Of a DNA stretch of 9,297 nucleotides, positions 1-7,167 are shown piece by piece. A program made the position numbers and the translations under genes. Positions within the stretch are counted from its first letter, which is position 1. Every line of letters begins with the position of its first letter. The notes beneath the pieces were generated by a model. It made no database searches and was not told the origin of the DNA. It saw only the letters and a program-made list of their open reading frames with translations. Source of the stretch: Planctomycetota bacterium (GTDB lineage: Bacteria > Planctomycetota > Planctomycetia > Pirellulales > Pirellulaceae); the NCBI GenBank assembly GCA_023417165.1, contig JAEZGD010000416.1, positions 1 to 9,297 on the forward strand, given 5' to 3'.

Positions 1-51
1 GTTCTTTCCCCTCTCGTCGGCTGGCTAGAAGCCGAGTGCCAGACCGAACGG

Positions 52-1791
52 CTAAGTATCGGAATGATCGGGATCGATGAATTCCGTAGGCATCGGTGGG
101 ATCAGGCCCGTGCCCGAGTTGCCTTCAGGCTGCACAGCGGGCAGCTCGAGATAGAAGTGGCTGCCAACGCCTAACGTGCTTTCAACGCGAATCTCGCCGC
201 CATGCTCGCGCAAAATCTTCTGGCTAACCGGCAGACCTAGCCCGGTGCCGCGCGCACCTTTGCGCGATTCAAAGACGTTGAAGATGCGCTTGATATCCTC
301 AGCGGAGATGCCTTCGCCGCTATCGGCGACAATGATTTGCAACAGCGATTGCTCGGCCAAATAGCGTGTGCTGACCGTGACCTGTCGCTCCCCTTCGTCC
401 CGATCGCATGCATCGATCGCGTTCGTGACAACGTTCAAGATCGCGCGATGCAGCGCATCGGGATCGAGCATCAGTTCAGGAATGCTCTCTTGCGGCTGAT
501 AGATCAGTGCGACGTTGGCATCCTTCGCGCGCACCTGCATCAATTCCACCACATCGCCGACGGTCTCGTTGATGAGGGCGGGAATCATGTCGGGCTTGCG
601 TTCTTTGCTGAACGTCAGCATGTCCATCACGAGGTTCGAGATCTTCTCCTGGTTCTTTTCGACAATGCTCCAGCCCTTGCGGACGACGTTAAAGTCGGTC
701 GCCTTCAGCCCTTCTTCAATCAGATAGCTGCCGCCGCGAATGCCTTGCAGGATGTTCTTAACGTGATGCGATAGCGTAGCGATCGTTTGCCCCATCGCCG
801 CCAGGCGTTCGGCCTGCACCATCGCCGAATAATACGAAGTATCTTCGACGGCGAGCGCAGCTTGATGGCCGATCGCCACCATCAGCTTCAAATGTTCTTC
901 GCTGAATTTGTCCGAGCGATTCATCAGCGTCTTGCCAGGCGGCGTATAGGTATCGATATAGACGACACCCACGATGCCATAACGCCCCTGCATCGGTACG
1001 CAAATCGCCTCGCGCACGCCCATCCGCACAATGCTGCCAGACGGATCGAACCGTTGATCGTCGCGCGCGTCGCTGGTCAGCACCCCTTCCTTGTTCTGCA
1101 TGACGTAATCGAGAATCGTGCGACTGATCAGCATCTTCTCTTCGTCATGTGTCCCCTTACGATTGCGATGCACCATCGGCGTCAGTTCTTCGCTTTCGCG
1201 ATCGACCAGCATGATGCAACCGCGGTCCGCCTCGACCCACTCGAAGATCAGCTCCATGATCCGATCGAGGAGCTGCTCGATATCGAGCGTGTGGCTGACT
1301 GCCAGCGCCGTGCGATACATGATCTGCAAATTGCTGCGTGCCCGCGCCAACCATGGAGCTTCGGCTGGTGTTGTTCCCGCGCCCAGGATCTGACTGCCTT
1401 CTTCCTGGCTGACCGCTTTGATGATGCGCGAGCCGCTTTCTCGCAGGTGCTGGCCGACAATGTCGACCGCATCCATCACATTCGAGCCGCCTGTCGATTG
1501 ATCGTCGGTAAACAGCATCAACGTGCGACCGATTTGCACGCGATCGCCGCTTTTGAGCACGTGTCGCTGCACGCGCTCGCTATTCACATAAGTGCCGTTA
1601 GAACTGCCGAGATCGGTCAGAAAGAATTGGCCGGTGGTGCCGTCGCGACGCAATTCGGCATGTCGGCGCGAGGCTTCGGTATCGTGCAGTTGAATGGCGC
1701 TCGAGGCTTCGCGCCCAATACCAAGCAAGGCATGCGTTAGATCAAAACGCTTGCCTTGGTCGCGCCCCTGGATGACAAACAGCGAAGCCAC
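52..1791 (-). CDS. FHA-GAF sensor histidine kinase
   Basis: Predicted cytoplasmic sensor histidine kinase of 579 residues; I see no signal peptide or membrane segment. Domains in order: an FHA domain at about 1-97 (G26-R27, SRRH at 41-44, LGSSNGT at 61-67), which in this family reads phosphothreonine; a linker; a GAF domain at about 171-316; a HisKA-like dimerisation helix with LSHHVKN at 340-346 (H342 the likely phosphoacceptor); and a HATPase_c domain with N-box N453/N457, G1 box DSGEG at 490-494 and G2 box GTGLGL at 515-520. The start is GTG, chosen because AAGGG (1799-1803) lies 7 nt upstream and the protein then opens directly into the first FHA strand. It follows a receiver-only regulator on the same strand after 142 bp, so the two are probably partners. 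Odd: the residue after the phospho-His is His (H343) rather than the usual Glu or Asp. An FHA domain suggests cross-talk with Ser/Thr kinases, which is inference. The family call is firm; the signal is unknown. Confidence 0.93.
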   Translation of the reverse strand: MASLFVIQGRDQGKRFDLTHALLGIGREASSAIQLHDTEASRRHAELRRDGTTGQFFLTDLGSSNGTYVNSERVQRHVLKSGDRVQIGRTLMLFTDDQSTGGSNVMDAVDIVGQHLRESGSRIIKAVSQEEGSQILGAGTTPAEAPWLARARSNLQIMYRTALAVSHTLDIEQLLDRIMELIFEWVEADRGCIMLVDRESEELTPMVHRNRKGTHDEEKMLISRTILDYVMQNKEGVLTSDARDDQRFDPSGSIVRMGVREAICVPMQGRYGIVGVVYIDTYTPPGKTLMNRSDKFSEEHLKLMVAIGHQAALAVEDTSYYSAMVQAERLAAMGQTIATLSHHVKNILQGIRGGSYLIEEGLKATDFNVVRKGWSIVEKNQEKISNLVMDMLTFSKERKPDMIPALINETVGDVVELMQVRAKDANVALIYQPQESIPELMLDPDALHRAILNVVTNAIDACDRDEGERQVTVSTRYLAEQSLLQIIVADSGEGISAEDIKRIFNVFESRKGARGTGLGLPVSQKILREHGGEIRVESTLGVGSHFYLELPAVQPEGNSGTGLIPPMPTEFIDPDHSDT

Positions 1792-1933
1792 GTCGTCGCC
1801 CTTATTGCCCTTCGTAGAACGGATCTTCGAATCCGTTCCCGATGCATGGGCGGGCGCGCCGTAATTGGCTCATGTGCGTGGCAGAAACCGGTGCAGGTCG
1901 CGGATGCGGTGATCCGTTTAGTGCGTGTTTCGA

Positions 1934-2317
1934 CTAAGACGCTTTGGCCAGCGCGCTCGCCGCTAACTCGTCGATTGTACGAACCAGCGGCGCGTAGTGG
2001 TAGGGCTTGGCGACGACGCGGTGCCGATCGCTGACCGGGACGTTATATCTTGCCTGACCGATCACGACGAGCGACGCATTGTTCTGACGCGAGGCGCTGT
2101 CGTAACTCGCTTCGACGGCGCTATCGTTGGCGGTATCGGTATCGAGCACAATCACGTCCGGATGCAATTCGTTCGCCTTGGCGAGGCCATCTTGGGCGTC
2201 GTCGGCTTCGATGATCTTCCAGCCGCGCAGTTCCAGCACGGCGCGCAATACTTCGCGCGAGTCGGGCGAATCGTCGACGATCAGCACGCTGCGGCCAGGC
2301 GGCAAATAGCGATCCAC
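1934..2317 (-). CDS. single-domain response regulator (receiver only)
   Basis: Receiver-domain protein of 127 residues with no output domain, the length of a CheY-type regulator. The acidic pair D15-D16 (in VLIVDDS), the phosphoacceptor D59 (PDVIVLD at 53-59) and the conserved K104-P105 near the end are visible. Two usual features are missing: the Thr/Ser after the fourth strand is replaced by G87 (VVIGQA), and the residues after D59 (TDTAND) lack the common MP..G pattern. I chose GTG at 2317 because a perfect AAGGAGG (2324-2330) sits 6 nt upstream; the frame stays open to 2509, but that extension looks nothing like a receiver. It is transcribed toward the FHA-GAF kinase 142 bp downstream, its likely partner. 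With no DNA-binding domain, any output would have to go through protein contacts or phosphorelay. The receiver fold is clear; whether it is phosphorylated normally is uncertain. Confidence 0.87.
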   Translation of the reverse strand: MDRYLPPGRSVLIVDDSPDSREVLRAVLELRGWKIIEADDAQDGLAKANELHPDVIVLDTDTANDSAVEASYDSASRQNNASLVVIGQARYNVPVSDRHRVVAKPYHYAPLVRTIDELAASALAKAS

Positions 2318-2323
2318 GACACA

Positions 2324-2330
2324 CCTCCTT
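2324..2330 (-). promoter_or_regulatory. Shine-Dalgarno site setting the receiver start
   Basis: On the minus strand this reads AAGGAGG, a perfect anti-16S match, 6 nt before the GTG at 2317. It fixes the receiver gene start and argues against the longer open frame reaching 2509. Confidence 0.85.
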
Positions 2331-2413
2331 GTGTGTTGAATACGGTGAGCAGCACAGCGCCGGCGGACATCCTTGTCGTCAGGCCCTGTCTGTAATCTTG
2401 GCGAGCAATTGTG

Positions 2414-2434
2414 GGGGCGAAGAATACTCGCCCC
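2414..2434. repeat. inverted repeat / hairpin in divergent region
   Basis: GGGGCGA (2414-2420) and TCGCCCC (2428-2434) are perfect 7-bp complementary arms around a 7-nt loop. No T-run follows on either strand, so it does not look like an intrinsic terminator. It overlaps the candidate receiver -10 and resembles another hairpin at 6328-6348. It may be an operator or a dispersed intergenic palindrome. Confidence 0.5.
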
Positions 2435-2449
2435 GCTCAGGCGTGTTAA
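2421..2449 (-). promoter_or_regulatory. candidate sigma70-type promoter for receiver-kinase pair
   Basis: On the minus strand TTAACA (2444-2449, 5 of 6 matches to TTGACA) is followed after exactly 17 nt by TATTCT (2421-2426, 4 of 6 matches to TATAAT). Transcription would start near 2414 and leave a leader of roughly 97 nt. The -10 lies in the loop of the inverted repeat at 2414-2434, an arrangement that would suit a repressor site. It was found by eye. Confidence 0.33.
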
Positions 2450-2577
2450 GGTCGAATTATCGAGCAACACGGCGGCGAACCGCCCCATTCGCCCTGTCCT
2501 GCACCCCATATTACGCAGACGCCGGCGTTTAGTTTCCGATTGACTACACCCCCCGACGCGGAAACAATCAGAACGTC

Positions 2578-2586
2578 TGCTATAGT
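2578..2586 (+). promoter_or_regulatory. candidate extended -10 promoter of M28 peptidase gene
   Basis: TGCTATAGT matches the extended -10 pattern TGnTATAAT at all but one defined position and lies about 68 bp before the peptidase ATG. I see no good -35 at the right distance. An alternative pair, TTGACT (2540-2545) with AACAAT (2563-2568) at 17-bp spacing, is weaker in the -10. Confidence 0.28.
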
Positions 2587-2653
2587 TTCTCTAATCTGCC
2601 AAGTGGCTCCTGTAGCACCTGCCCTGCTAGCAATTTCTTACGAAGGTCAATGC

Positions 2654-4684
2654 ATGTTTATTCGTTGGATTCAGCCGTTTGCGTGGTTGGGTTTATTGCT
2701 GAGCTCGCTGGCGATGGCAGCCGACAACGCCGAAGTCGAGCGCCGCTTGACCGAGAGTGCCGCCACGCTCGCCTCGGATGAATTCGAAGGTCGTGGTGTC
2801 GGCACCGAGGGACACAACAAGGCGGCCGACTATCTGGCCCAAGAGTTCGCGGCCATGGGTCTGAAGACCGATCTCTACGAAGGCACGCCGTTCCAGAAGC
2901 TCTCAATCGTGACACACAGCGAGGCTGGCGACAAAGAACACAATCGCTTGAAGCTGGCCGGCCCGCCTGTCGAAGGCGGCAGCGAGCCGCGCACCTGGGA
3001 CCTCGAACTCGGCAAGGACTTTAACCCGCTGGCAATCGGCGGTTCGGCGACGTTCTCGGCGCCGCTGGTCTTCGCAGGCTATGGCATCACCGCTAAGGAA
3101 TGGGAATACGACGACTATGCCAACCTCGATGTCAAAGGCAAGGTTGTCATCATCGTTCGCAAAGAACCGAACCAGAACGATCCCAACCCGCATAGCGCCT
3201 TCGGCGGCAAAGCCAACTCGCAATACGCTCCGTTCATGGCGAAGCTTTCGAACGCCAATCAACGCGAAGTCGCTGGCGTAATCTTCGTCAACGATAGCCA
3301 GGAACTCACGTCTCGCGAAGCGGCACAGCGTGAAGCCTTCGACGGCTTGTTAACCAAGATCGAGCAAGTCCGCGCCGAGTTCGCCAAGAAAGAATCCCCT
3401 TCGGCCGAAGATGACGCCAAGTACCGCGCCGAGATCACCACGCTCGCCGACCAACTGCAACAGACCGGCAAGCGTCTGAGCAGCGATTTCGATCAGGTGC
3501 TGGAATTCAACGGCGCAGGCCCCGAAAGCAACCATCGCAAGCTGCCCGTCATGTTCGCCAGCCGCGCGAAGATCGATATCGTGCTCAAGGCGGCGCTCGG
3601 CAAGGATTTGGCAACGCTCGAACGAGAAATCGACAGCGACCTCAAGCCGCGCAGTGTCGAACTGACCGGTTGGACGGCGAGCGGCGAAACGCAGATCGTT
3701 CGCAAAGAAGCAGAAGTGAAGAACGTCTTGGCGGTCCTCGAAGGCGAAGGTCCGCACGCCAACGAAACGGTGATCGTCGGTGCCCACTATGACCACTTGG
3801 GTCGCGGCGGTTATGGTTCGCTCGCGCCGTGGACGACCGACATTCATAACGGCGCGGACGACAATGCCTCGGGCACGGCAGCCTTGCTCGAAATCGCCCG
3901 GCAGCTGGCGGGGCGCGAGAAAAAGCCGGCGCGCCGCATTGTGTTCATTGCCTTCACCGGTGAAGAGCGCGGTCTGCTCGGCAGCGCGTTCTATACCAAG
4001 CAGCCGCGTTTCCCGCTCGATCAGACCGTGGCCATGATCAATCTGGATATGGTCGGCCGGCTCAACGAGAACAAGCTGATCATCTATGGCACCGGCACCG
4101 CGCAGCAGTTCGATGGCTTGCTCGATGAACTAAACCAGAAGTACGAGTTCAACATCACGCGCAAGCCAGGCGGCTTTGGTCCGAGCGATCATGCGTCGTT
4201 CTATGCCAAAAAGATTCCGGTGATGCATCTGTTTACCGGCACACATAGCGACTATCACCGCCCCAGCGACGACGCCGACAAGCTGAATATCGAAGGCCTG
4301 CGCCGCATCACGGCGCTGACAACCGAGATCGTCGCCCAGATCGCCGATGCCCAGCAGCGGCCGACCTATATCGAAAACAAGCGTCAGGAATCGATCGTCG
4401 CCAGCGGCGACGGCGAGCGTCCATACTTCGGCAGCATTCCTGACTATGCCGACGAGGTCGAAGGTCTCGCGCTCAGCGGTGTCTCGCCTGGCGGCCCGGC
4501 CGATCAAGGCGGCCTGAAAGCTGGCGACATCATCGTGCGTCTGGGCGAGAGCAAAATCAGCGGCATCGAAGACTTCGACGGCGCGCTGCGCAAGCACAAG
4601 GCTGGCGAGAAGATCAAGGTGCAGGTCAAACGCGGCGAGAAGACCATCGAACTGGACGTCACACTCGGTCGCCCACGCGGCTAA
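2654..4684 (+). CDS. secreted M28 zinc peptidase with PA and PDZ domains
   Basis: Predicted exported M28-family metallopeptidase (aminopeptidase-like) of 676 residues. Residues 1-22 form a Sec-type signal peptide ending AMA. A PA-like domain runs from about 130 to 350, interrupted by a charged helical insertion at about 216-285. The M28 catalytic domain follows with the expected di-zinc residues: H378 and D380 (GAHYDH), D402/D403 (GADDNASG), E437-E438 (FTGEERG), D465 (NLDMVGR) and a C-terminal His in HSDYHRPSDD (probably H535). A PDZ domain occupies about 595-672 (GLALSGVSPGGPADQGG). I chose ATG 2654 because AAGG (2643-2646) lies 7 nt upstream and the signal peptide starts there; a TTG-initiated extension to 2540 adds 38 residues ahead of the signal. 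The catalytic set looks intact, so it is probably active on exported or imported peptides. The next gene begins 42 bp later on the same strand, so the two may be co-transcribed. Specificity cannot be read from sequence. Confidence 0.92.
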   Translation: MFIRWIQPFAWLGLLLSSLAMAADNAEVERRLTESAATLASDEFEGRGVGTEGHNKAADYLAQEFAAMGLKTDLYEGTPFQKLSIVTHSEAGDKEHNRLKLAGPPVEGGSEPRTWDLELGKDFNPLAIGGSATFSAPLVFAGYGITAKEWEYDDYANLDVKGKVVIIVRKEPNQNDPNPHSAFGGKANSQYAPFMAKLSNANQREVAGVIFVNDSQELTSREAAQREAFDGLLTKIEQVRAEFAKKESPSAEDDAKYRAEITTLADQLQQTGKRLSSDFDQVLEFNGAGPESNHRKLPVMFASRAKIDIVLKAALGKDLATLEREIDSDLKPRSVELTGWTASGETQIVRKEAEVKNVLAVLEGEGPHANETVIVGAHYDHLGRGGYGSLAPWTTDIHNGADDNASGTAALLEIARQLAGREKKPARRIVFIAFTGEERGLLGSAFYTKQPRFPLDQTVAMINLDMVGRLNENKLIIYGTGTAQQFDGLLDELNQKYEFNITRKPGGFGPSDHASFYAKKIPVMHLFTGTHSDYHRPSDDADKLNIEGLRRITALTTEIVAQIADAQQRPTYIENKRQESIVASGDGERPYFGSIPDYADEVEGLALSGVSPGGPADQGGLKAGDIIVRLGESKISGIEDFDGALRKHKAGEKIKVQVKRGEKTIELDVTLGRPRG

Positions 4685-4726
4685 GCATTGCCTAATCGGC
4701 TCTCTCTCCTTCCGCGACGAACTTCG

Positions 4727-5638
4727 ATGTTGCTTCCTCGCCGTCAATTCGTGGTCGCCGCCGCGAGCCTGTTGGCAGCGGGGAACGTGCAGGCGAAGCC
4801 GAAAGCTTCGCCTGATTTCCCGCTGGGTTTCAGCCTGTATGGCATGAAATCGCTCAGCATCGTCGACGGTATCGCCGCTTGTGCCAAGATCGGTTACGAA
4901 TGCACCGAATTACCGCTGCTGGCCGATTGGCCTGGCGATTCGGCGAAGCTTTCGGACGCCGATCTGCGGGCGATTGGCGAGGCCAGCGAGCAGCACAAGC
5001 TACCGATCCTCGCGCTCATGGAGAACCTGCCGCTGCTGGCAGCCGACGACGCGCACCGCACCAACTTGGCGAGACTTCAGCGTGCCACCGAGATCGCCCG
5101 CGCGCTTTCGCCGAATGAACCGCCGCTGATCGAAACGATCCTCGGTTCGAACATGCCGTGGGAAGAGGCCAAGGACGCCATGCGCGCCAGGCTGCGCGAA
5201 TGGGTGGCCGTGGTCGAGAAAGCCCGCGTCCCGCTCTGCATCAAAGCGCATGTCAGCAATACCGTCCGCACGCCCGAGCAGCTTGCCTGGCTGCTTAACG
5301 AGGCAAAATCCGACTATCTTTTGGCCGCCTACGATTACAGTCATTTTCAGTTACGGGGCCAAACCCTCAAGGAATCGTTCGCCCCGCTCGCCAGTCAAAC
5401 CGCTTTCATTCACGTGAAGGATGCCCAAGGCGAGCCTGGCAAGTTCCAGTTCTTGCTACCCGGCGAAGGCACGATCGACTATGTCGACTACTTCCGCTTG
5501 CTCGCGCGGCATGGCTATGCAGGGCCGGTCGTGGTGGAAGTCAGCGGGCAGCTACATAGCCGGCCAACCTATGATCCGCTGGCCGCCGCCAGGCAGTGCT
5601 GGAAGGTGCTCAGCGAAGCGCGCACTGCTGCGCAATAA
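4727..5638 (+). CDS. Tat-exported sugar isomerase/epimerase-like TIM barrel
   Basis: Predicted 303-residue protein of the xylose isomerase-like TIM-barrel superfamily (AP_endonuc_2 fold, annotated as sugar phosphate isomerase/epimerase). The N-terminus carries twin arginines (PRRQFVV, 4-10), a short hydrophobic stretch and a possible cut after VQA at 23, which suggests Tat export of a folded, metal-bound protein. Likely metal or active-site residues are E136, H175, D203 and H206 (DYSH), H229 (HVKD) and E271 (VVVEVS), spread along the barrel as in the family. ATG 4727 is preferred because it starts the signal sequence; no clear Shine-Dalgarno precedes it, so translation may depend on coupling to the upstream peptidase gene, which ends 42 bp before. 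An in-frame TTG at 4688 would add 13 residues. Substrate is unknown; the neighbourhood does not show a complete sugar pathway. Confidence 0.83.
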   Translation: MLLPRRQFVVAAASLLAAGNVQAKPKASPDFPLGFSLYGMKSLSIVDGIAACAKIGYECTELPLLADWPGDSAKLSDADLRAIGEASEQHKLPILALMENLPLLAADDAHRTNLARLQRATEIARALSPNEPPLIETILGSNMPWEEAKDAMRARLREWVAVVEKARVPLCIKAHVSNTVRTPEQLAWLLNEAKSDYLLAAYDYSHFQLRGQTLKESFAPLASQTAFIHVKDAQGEPGKFQFLLPGEGTIDYVDYFRLLARHGYAGPVVVEVSGQLHSRPTYDPLAAARQCWKVLSEARTAAQ

Positions 5639-5742
5639 CGCGATTCTGACTTGACAGCGCCGCTTCTCACACCGACGCTGGTGATTCGCCAGCGGCGTCA
5701 GTAGCTTCGTCGCACTCTTCGCAGATCTGCTCCAGGAATCGC

Positions 5743-6312
5743 ATGATGCCCAAAATCTTGTTGCCCATCGGTGACGCCACCGAAACGCTCGATACGTTCT
5801 ATCCGTACTTTCGCTTGCCGGAAGATGGCTATGAGGTGGTGGTCGCCGGCCCCGAGGCGCGGCTGTATCACAGCGTGCTGCACGAAATTCCGCCCGATTC
5901 GTCGGTGCCGTGGGACATCACGCAAGAACGCCCCGGCTATTTCATTCGCGCCACGGTTGCCTTTCGCGATGTGAATAGCGCCGACTACGCTGGCATGTTC
6001 ATCAGCGGCGGCCGCGCGCCGGAATACTTGCGTTATGACCAGGACTTGCTGCGAATCACGCGCGAGATGGTCGCAGCCAACAAGCCGATCGCTTGCGTTT
6101 GCCATGGCATCGAGATTCTGACGGCCGCCGACGTCATTCGTGGGCGGAGCGTCACCACGGTTGCCAAGTGCGCGATGGACGCGCAGCAAGGCGGCGCGAC
6201 CTACATCGACAAGTCGTATGTGCTTGACGGACCGTTCGTCACGTCGCGCACCTGGCACGACAACACCGTGCTGATGCGTGAGTTCCTGCGCATGCTGCGT
6301 GAGAGCCAATAG
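5743..6312 (+). CDS. DJ-1/PfpI family protein
   Basis: Predicted cytoplasmic DJ-1/PfpI superfamily protein of 189 residues, the usual single-domain length. It opens with the strand and loop KILLPIGDATETLDTFYP, placing E14 where the family has its active-site acidic residue. The nucleophile elbow is at ACVCHG (117-122), with C120 the likely reactive cysteine followed by H121. Members act as glyoxalase-like hydratases, proposed deglycases, chaperones or peptidases, and the sequence does not tell which. There is no signal peptide. ATG 5743 is immediately followed by a second ATG; AGGA (5734-5737) lies 5 nt before the first and 8 nt before the second, so either may be used. It is 104 bp from the gene before and 84 bp from the gene after, so it may be its own unit. 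Confidence 0.88.
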   Translation: MMPKILLPIGDATETLDTFYPYFRLPEDGYEVVVAGPEARLYHSVLHEIPPDSSVPWDITQERPGYFIRATVAFRDVNSADYAGMFISGGRAPEYLRYDQDLLRITREMVAANKPIACVCHGIEILTAADVIRGRSVTTVAKCAMDAQQGGATYIDKSYVLDGPFVTSRTWHDNTVLMREFLRMLRESQ

Positions 6313-6327
6313 CGAACCTCGCAAATT

Positions 6328-6348
6328 GGGCGAAGTCCTACCTCGCCC
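6328..6348. repeat. intergenic hairpin downstream of DJ-1/PfpI gene
   Basis: GGGCGA (6328-6333) and TCGCCC (6343-6348) form a perfect 6-bp stem around a 9-nt loop, 15 bp after the DJ-1/PfpI stop. No T-run follows, so it would be a weak terminator at best. Its arms (GGGCGAAG and TCGCCC) match those of the hairpin at 2414-2434. Confidence 0.4.
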
Positions 6349-6396
6349 TGGCCTGCTCGCCGCTTCCAGCTCTACCACACTTCCGCACAATACCTC

Positions 6397-7143
6397 ATGG
6401 AAGCTCCGCCGCCAAAGCCAGCATTCCGGTTTTCGCTGCGATGGTTACTCGCCATGTTGACCGCGGCGAGTGTGCTTCTGGCGTGGTTTTGGTCGGCGTT
6501 ACAATCAGCACGCGACGCGGCCCAAAAGTACCAGGAAGCGAACAACTTCAAGCAGGTTGGGCTGGCCTTCTCCGATTTTCACGCAACTAATGGCTACTTT
6601 CCCGATTCGGCGTCGGCTCGAACAAGCGGCGAAGCCATTGTCAGTTGGCGCATGAAGATTGCGCCCTATTTAGAAGCAGAGACCTACTATGGGCAATATC
6701 GCTATGACGAGCCTTGGAACAGCCCTTCCAACAGCGGCATCTGCGACTTTAAGCATTGGATCTTTTGCCACCACCGCGCACCAGAATCGTCGCGATTCAC
6801 CCACATCATGATGCCCACCGGCCCTGGTACCGTGGGTGAAAAGCCGGTCACTCTTGATGAAATTACCGACCAGCACGACCAGACAGTTCTTGTCATGTCT
6901 CTGCAGCGTTCGGACATACTGTGGCACGAACCACGGGACTTTTCGATTAACGAAATCACCCGCGCGCGGGACAATCCCGATCGCATCTTGATCCGCGGCC
7001 GCCCCTTCGAGGGCGGTTACTGCGCGTTCGTTGACGGCAGCGGCACTCAACTGCCGGCTGACTTAAAGTACGACACGTTGATCGCCATGCTCACCATCGC
7101 TGGCGGCGAGCCGGTCAAGTTTTCGTGGAGTGACGGACACTAA
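6397..7143 (+). CDS. DUF1559-like membrane-anchored protein, paralog A
   Basis: Predicted 248-residue protein of the planctomycete DUF1559 (prepilin-like) group, with a proline-rich start, one membrane helix at about 13-33 beginning FSLRW, and a periplasmic or surface domain. Family marks are the alanine-rich helix after the membrane segment (SARDAAQ), NNFKQVGLAF at 49-58 (family form NNLKQIGLAL), YFP at 67-69, and the end FVDGSGTQLP with AGGE. Cys116, Cys124 and Cys209 are shared with the next gene and could form a disulphide. The usual prepilin peptidase site (G before FTLIE) is absent. The ATG has no clear Shine-Dalgarno site. The next gene is a tandem paralog whose C-terminal half is about 83% identical by my hand alignment. 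Function is unknown; DUF1559 proteins are thought to be envelope or pseudopilin-like. Confidence 0.8.
   Translation: MEAPPPKPAFRFSLRWLLAMLTAASVLLAWFWSALQSARDAAQKYQEANNFKQVGLAFSDFHATNGYFPDSASARTSGEAIVSWRMKIAPYLEAETYYGQYRYDEPWNSPSNSGICDFKHWIFCHHRAPESSRFTHIMMPTGPGTVGEKPVTLDEITDQHDQTVLVMSLQRSDILWHEPRDFSINEITRARDNPDRILIRGRPFEGGYCAFVDGSGTQLPADLKYDTLIAMLTIAGGEPVKFSWSDGH
6787..7110 (+). repeat. tandem duplication, conserved copy A
   Basis: This is the 3' part of paralog A (codons 131-238). It aligns without gaps to 7585-7908, 798 bp downstream, with 90 of 108 residues identical and long identical nucleotide runs. Confidence 0.8.
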
Positions 7144-7167
7144 TTGGACAATGCCCAGGCGAAGCTT

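Larger units (their letters stand above)
2318..2653. other. divergent intergenic region, 336 bp
   Basis: This gap separates the minus-strand receiver-kinase pair from the plus-strand peptidase genes. It holds the receiver Shine-Dalgarno site, a candidate receiver promoter, a perfect 7-bp inverted repeat (2414-2434), a candidate extended -10 for the peptidase (2578-2586), a small 5-bp hairpin (TAGCA/TGCTA, 2613-2629), and the peptidase AAGG ribosome binding site at 2643-2646. The open frames running through it have no recognisable protein features, so I treat it as regulatory. Confidence 0.6.

Noticed and set aside
17..35. Hairpin TCGGCT/AGCCGA just downstream of the kinase stop
   Set aside because: In the minus-strand direction it is followed by CGAGAGGGGAAAG, not a T-run; it could be a weak terminator but the evidence is thin.
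787..1740. Long plus-strand open frame (317 codons) opposite the histidine kinase gene
   Set aside because: It is antisense to well-conserved FHA and GAF sequence, is rich in His/Arg/Ala as expected from antisense reading of GC-biased codons, and shows no domain.
2318..2509. N-terminal extension of the receiver protein
   Set aside because: The extra residues are Arg/Cys-rich with no receiver similarity, and a perfect AAGGAGG marks the internal GTG.
2540..2653. TTG-initiated N-terminal extension of the M28 peptidase
   Set aside because: It would bury the signal peptide 38 residues inside; ATG 2654 has AAGG at proper spacing.
5651..5656. Perfect -35 hexamer TTGACA before the DJ-1/PfpI gene
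   Set aside because: No acceptable -10 lies 16-18 bp downstream (GACGCT at 17), so I do not call a promoter.
5676..5694. Hairpin CGCTGG/CCAGCG with a 7-nt loop after the isomerase-like gene
   Set aside because: The 6-bp stem is perfect but lacks a following T-run, so an intrinsic terminator call is not supported.
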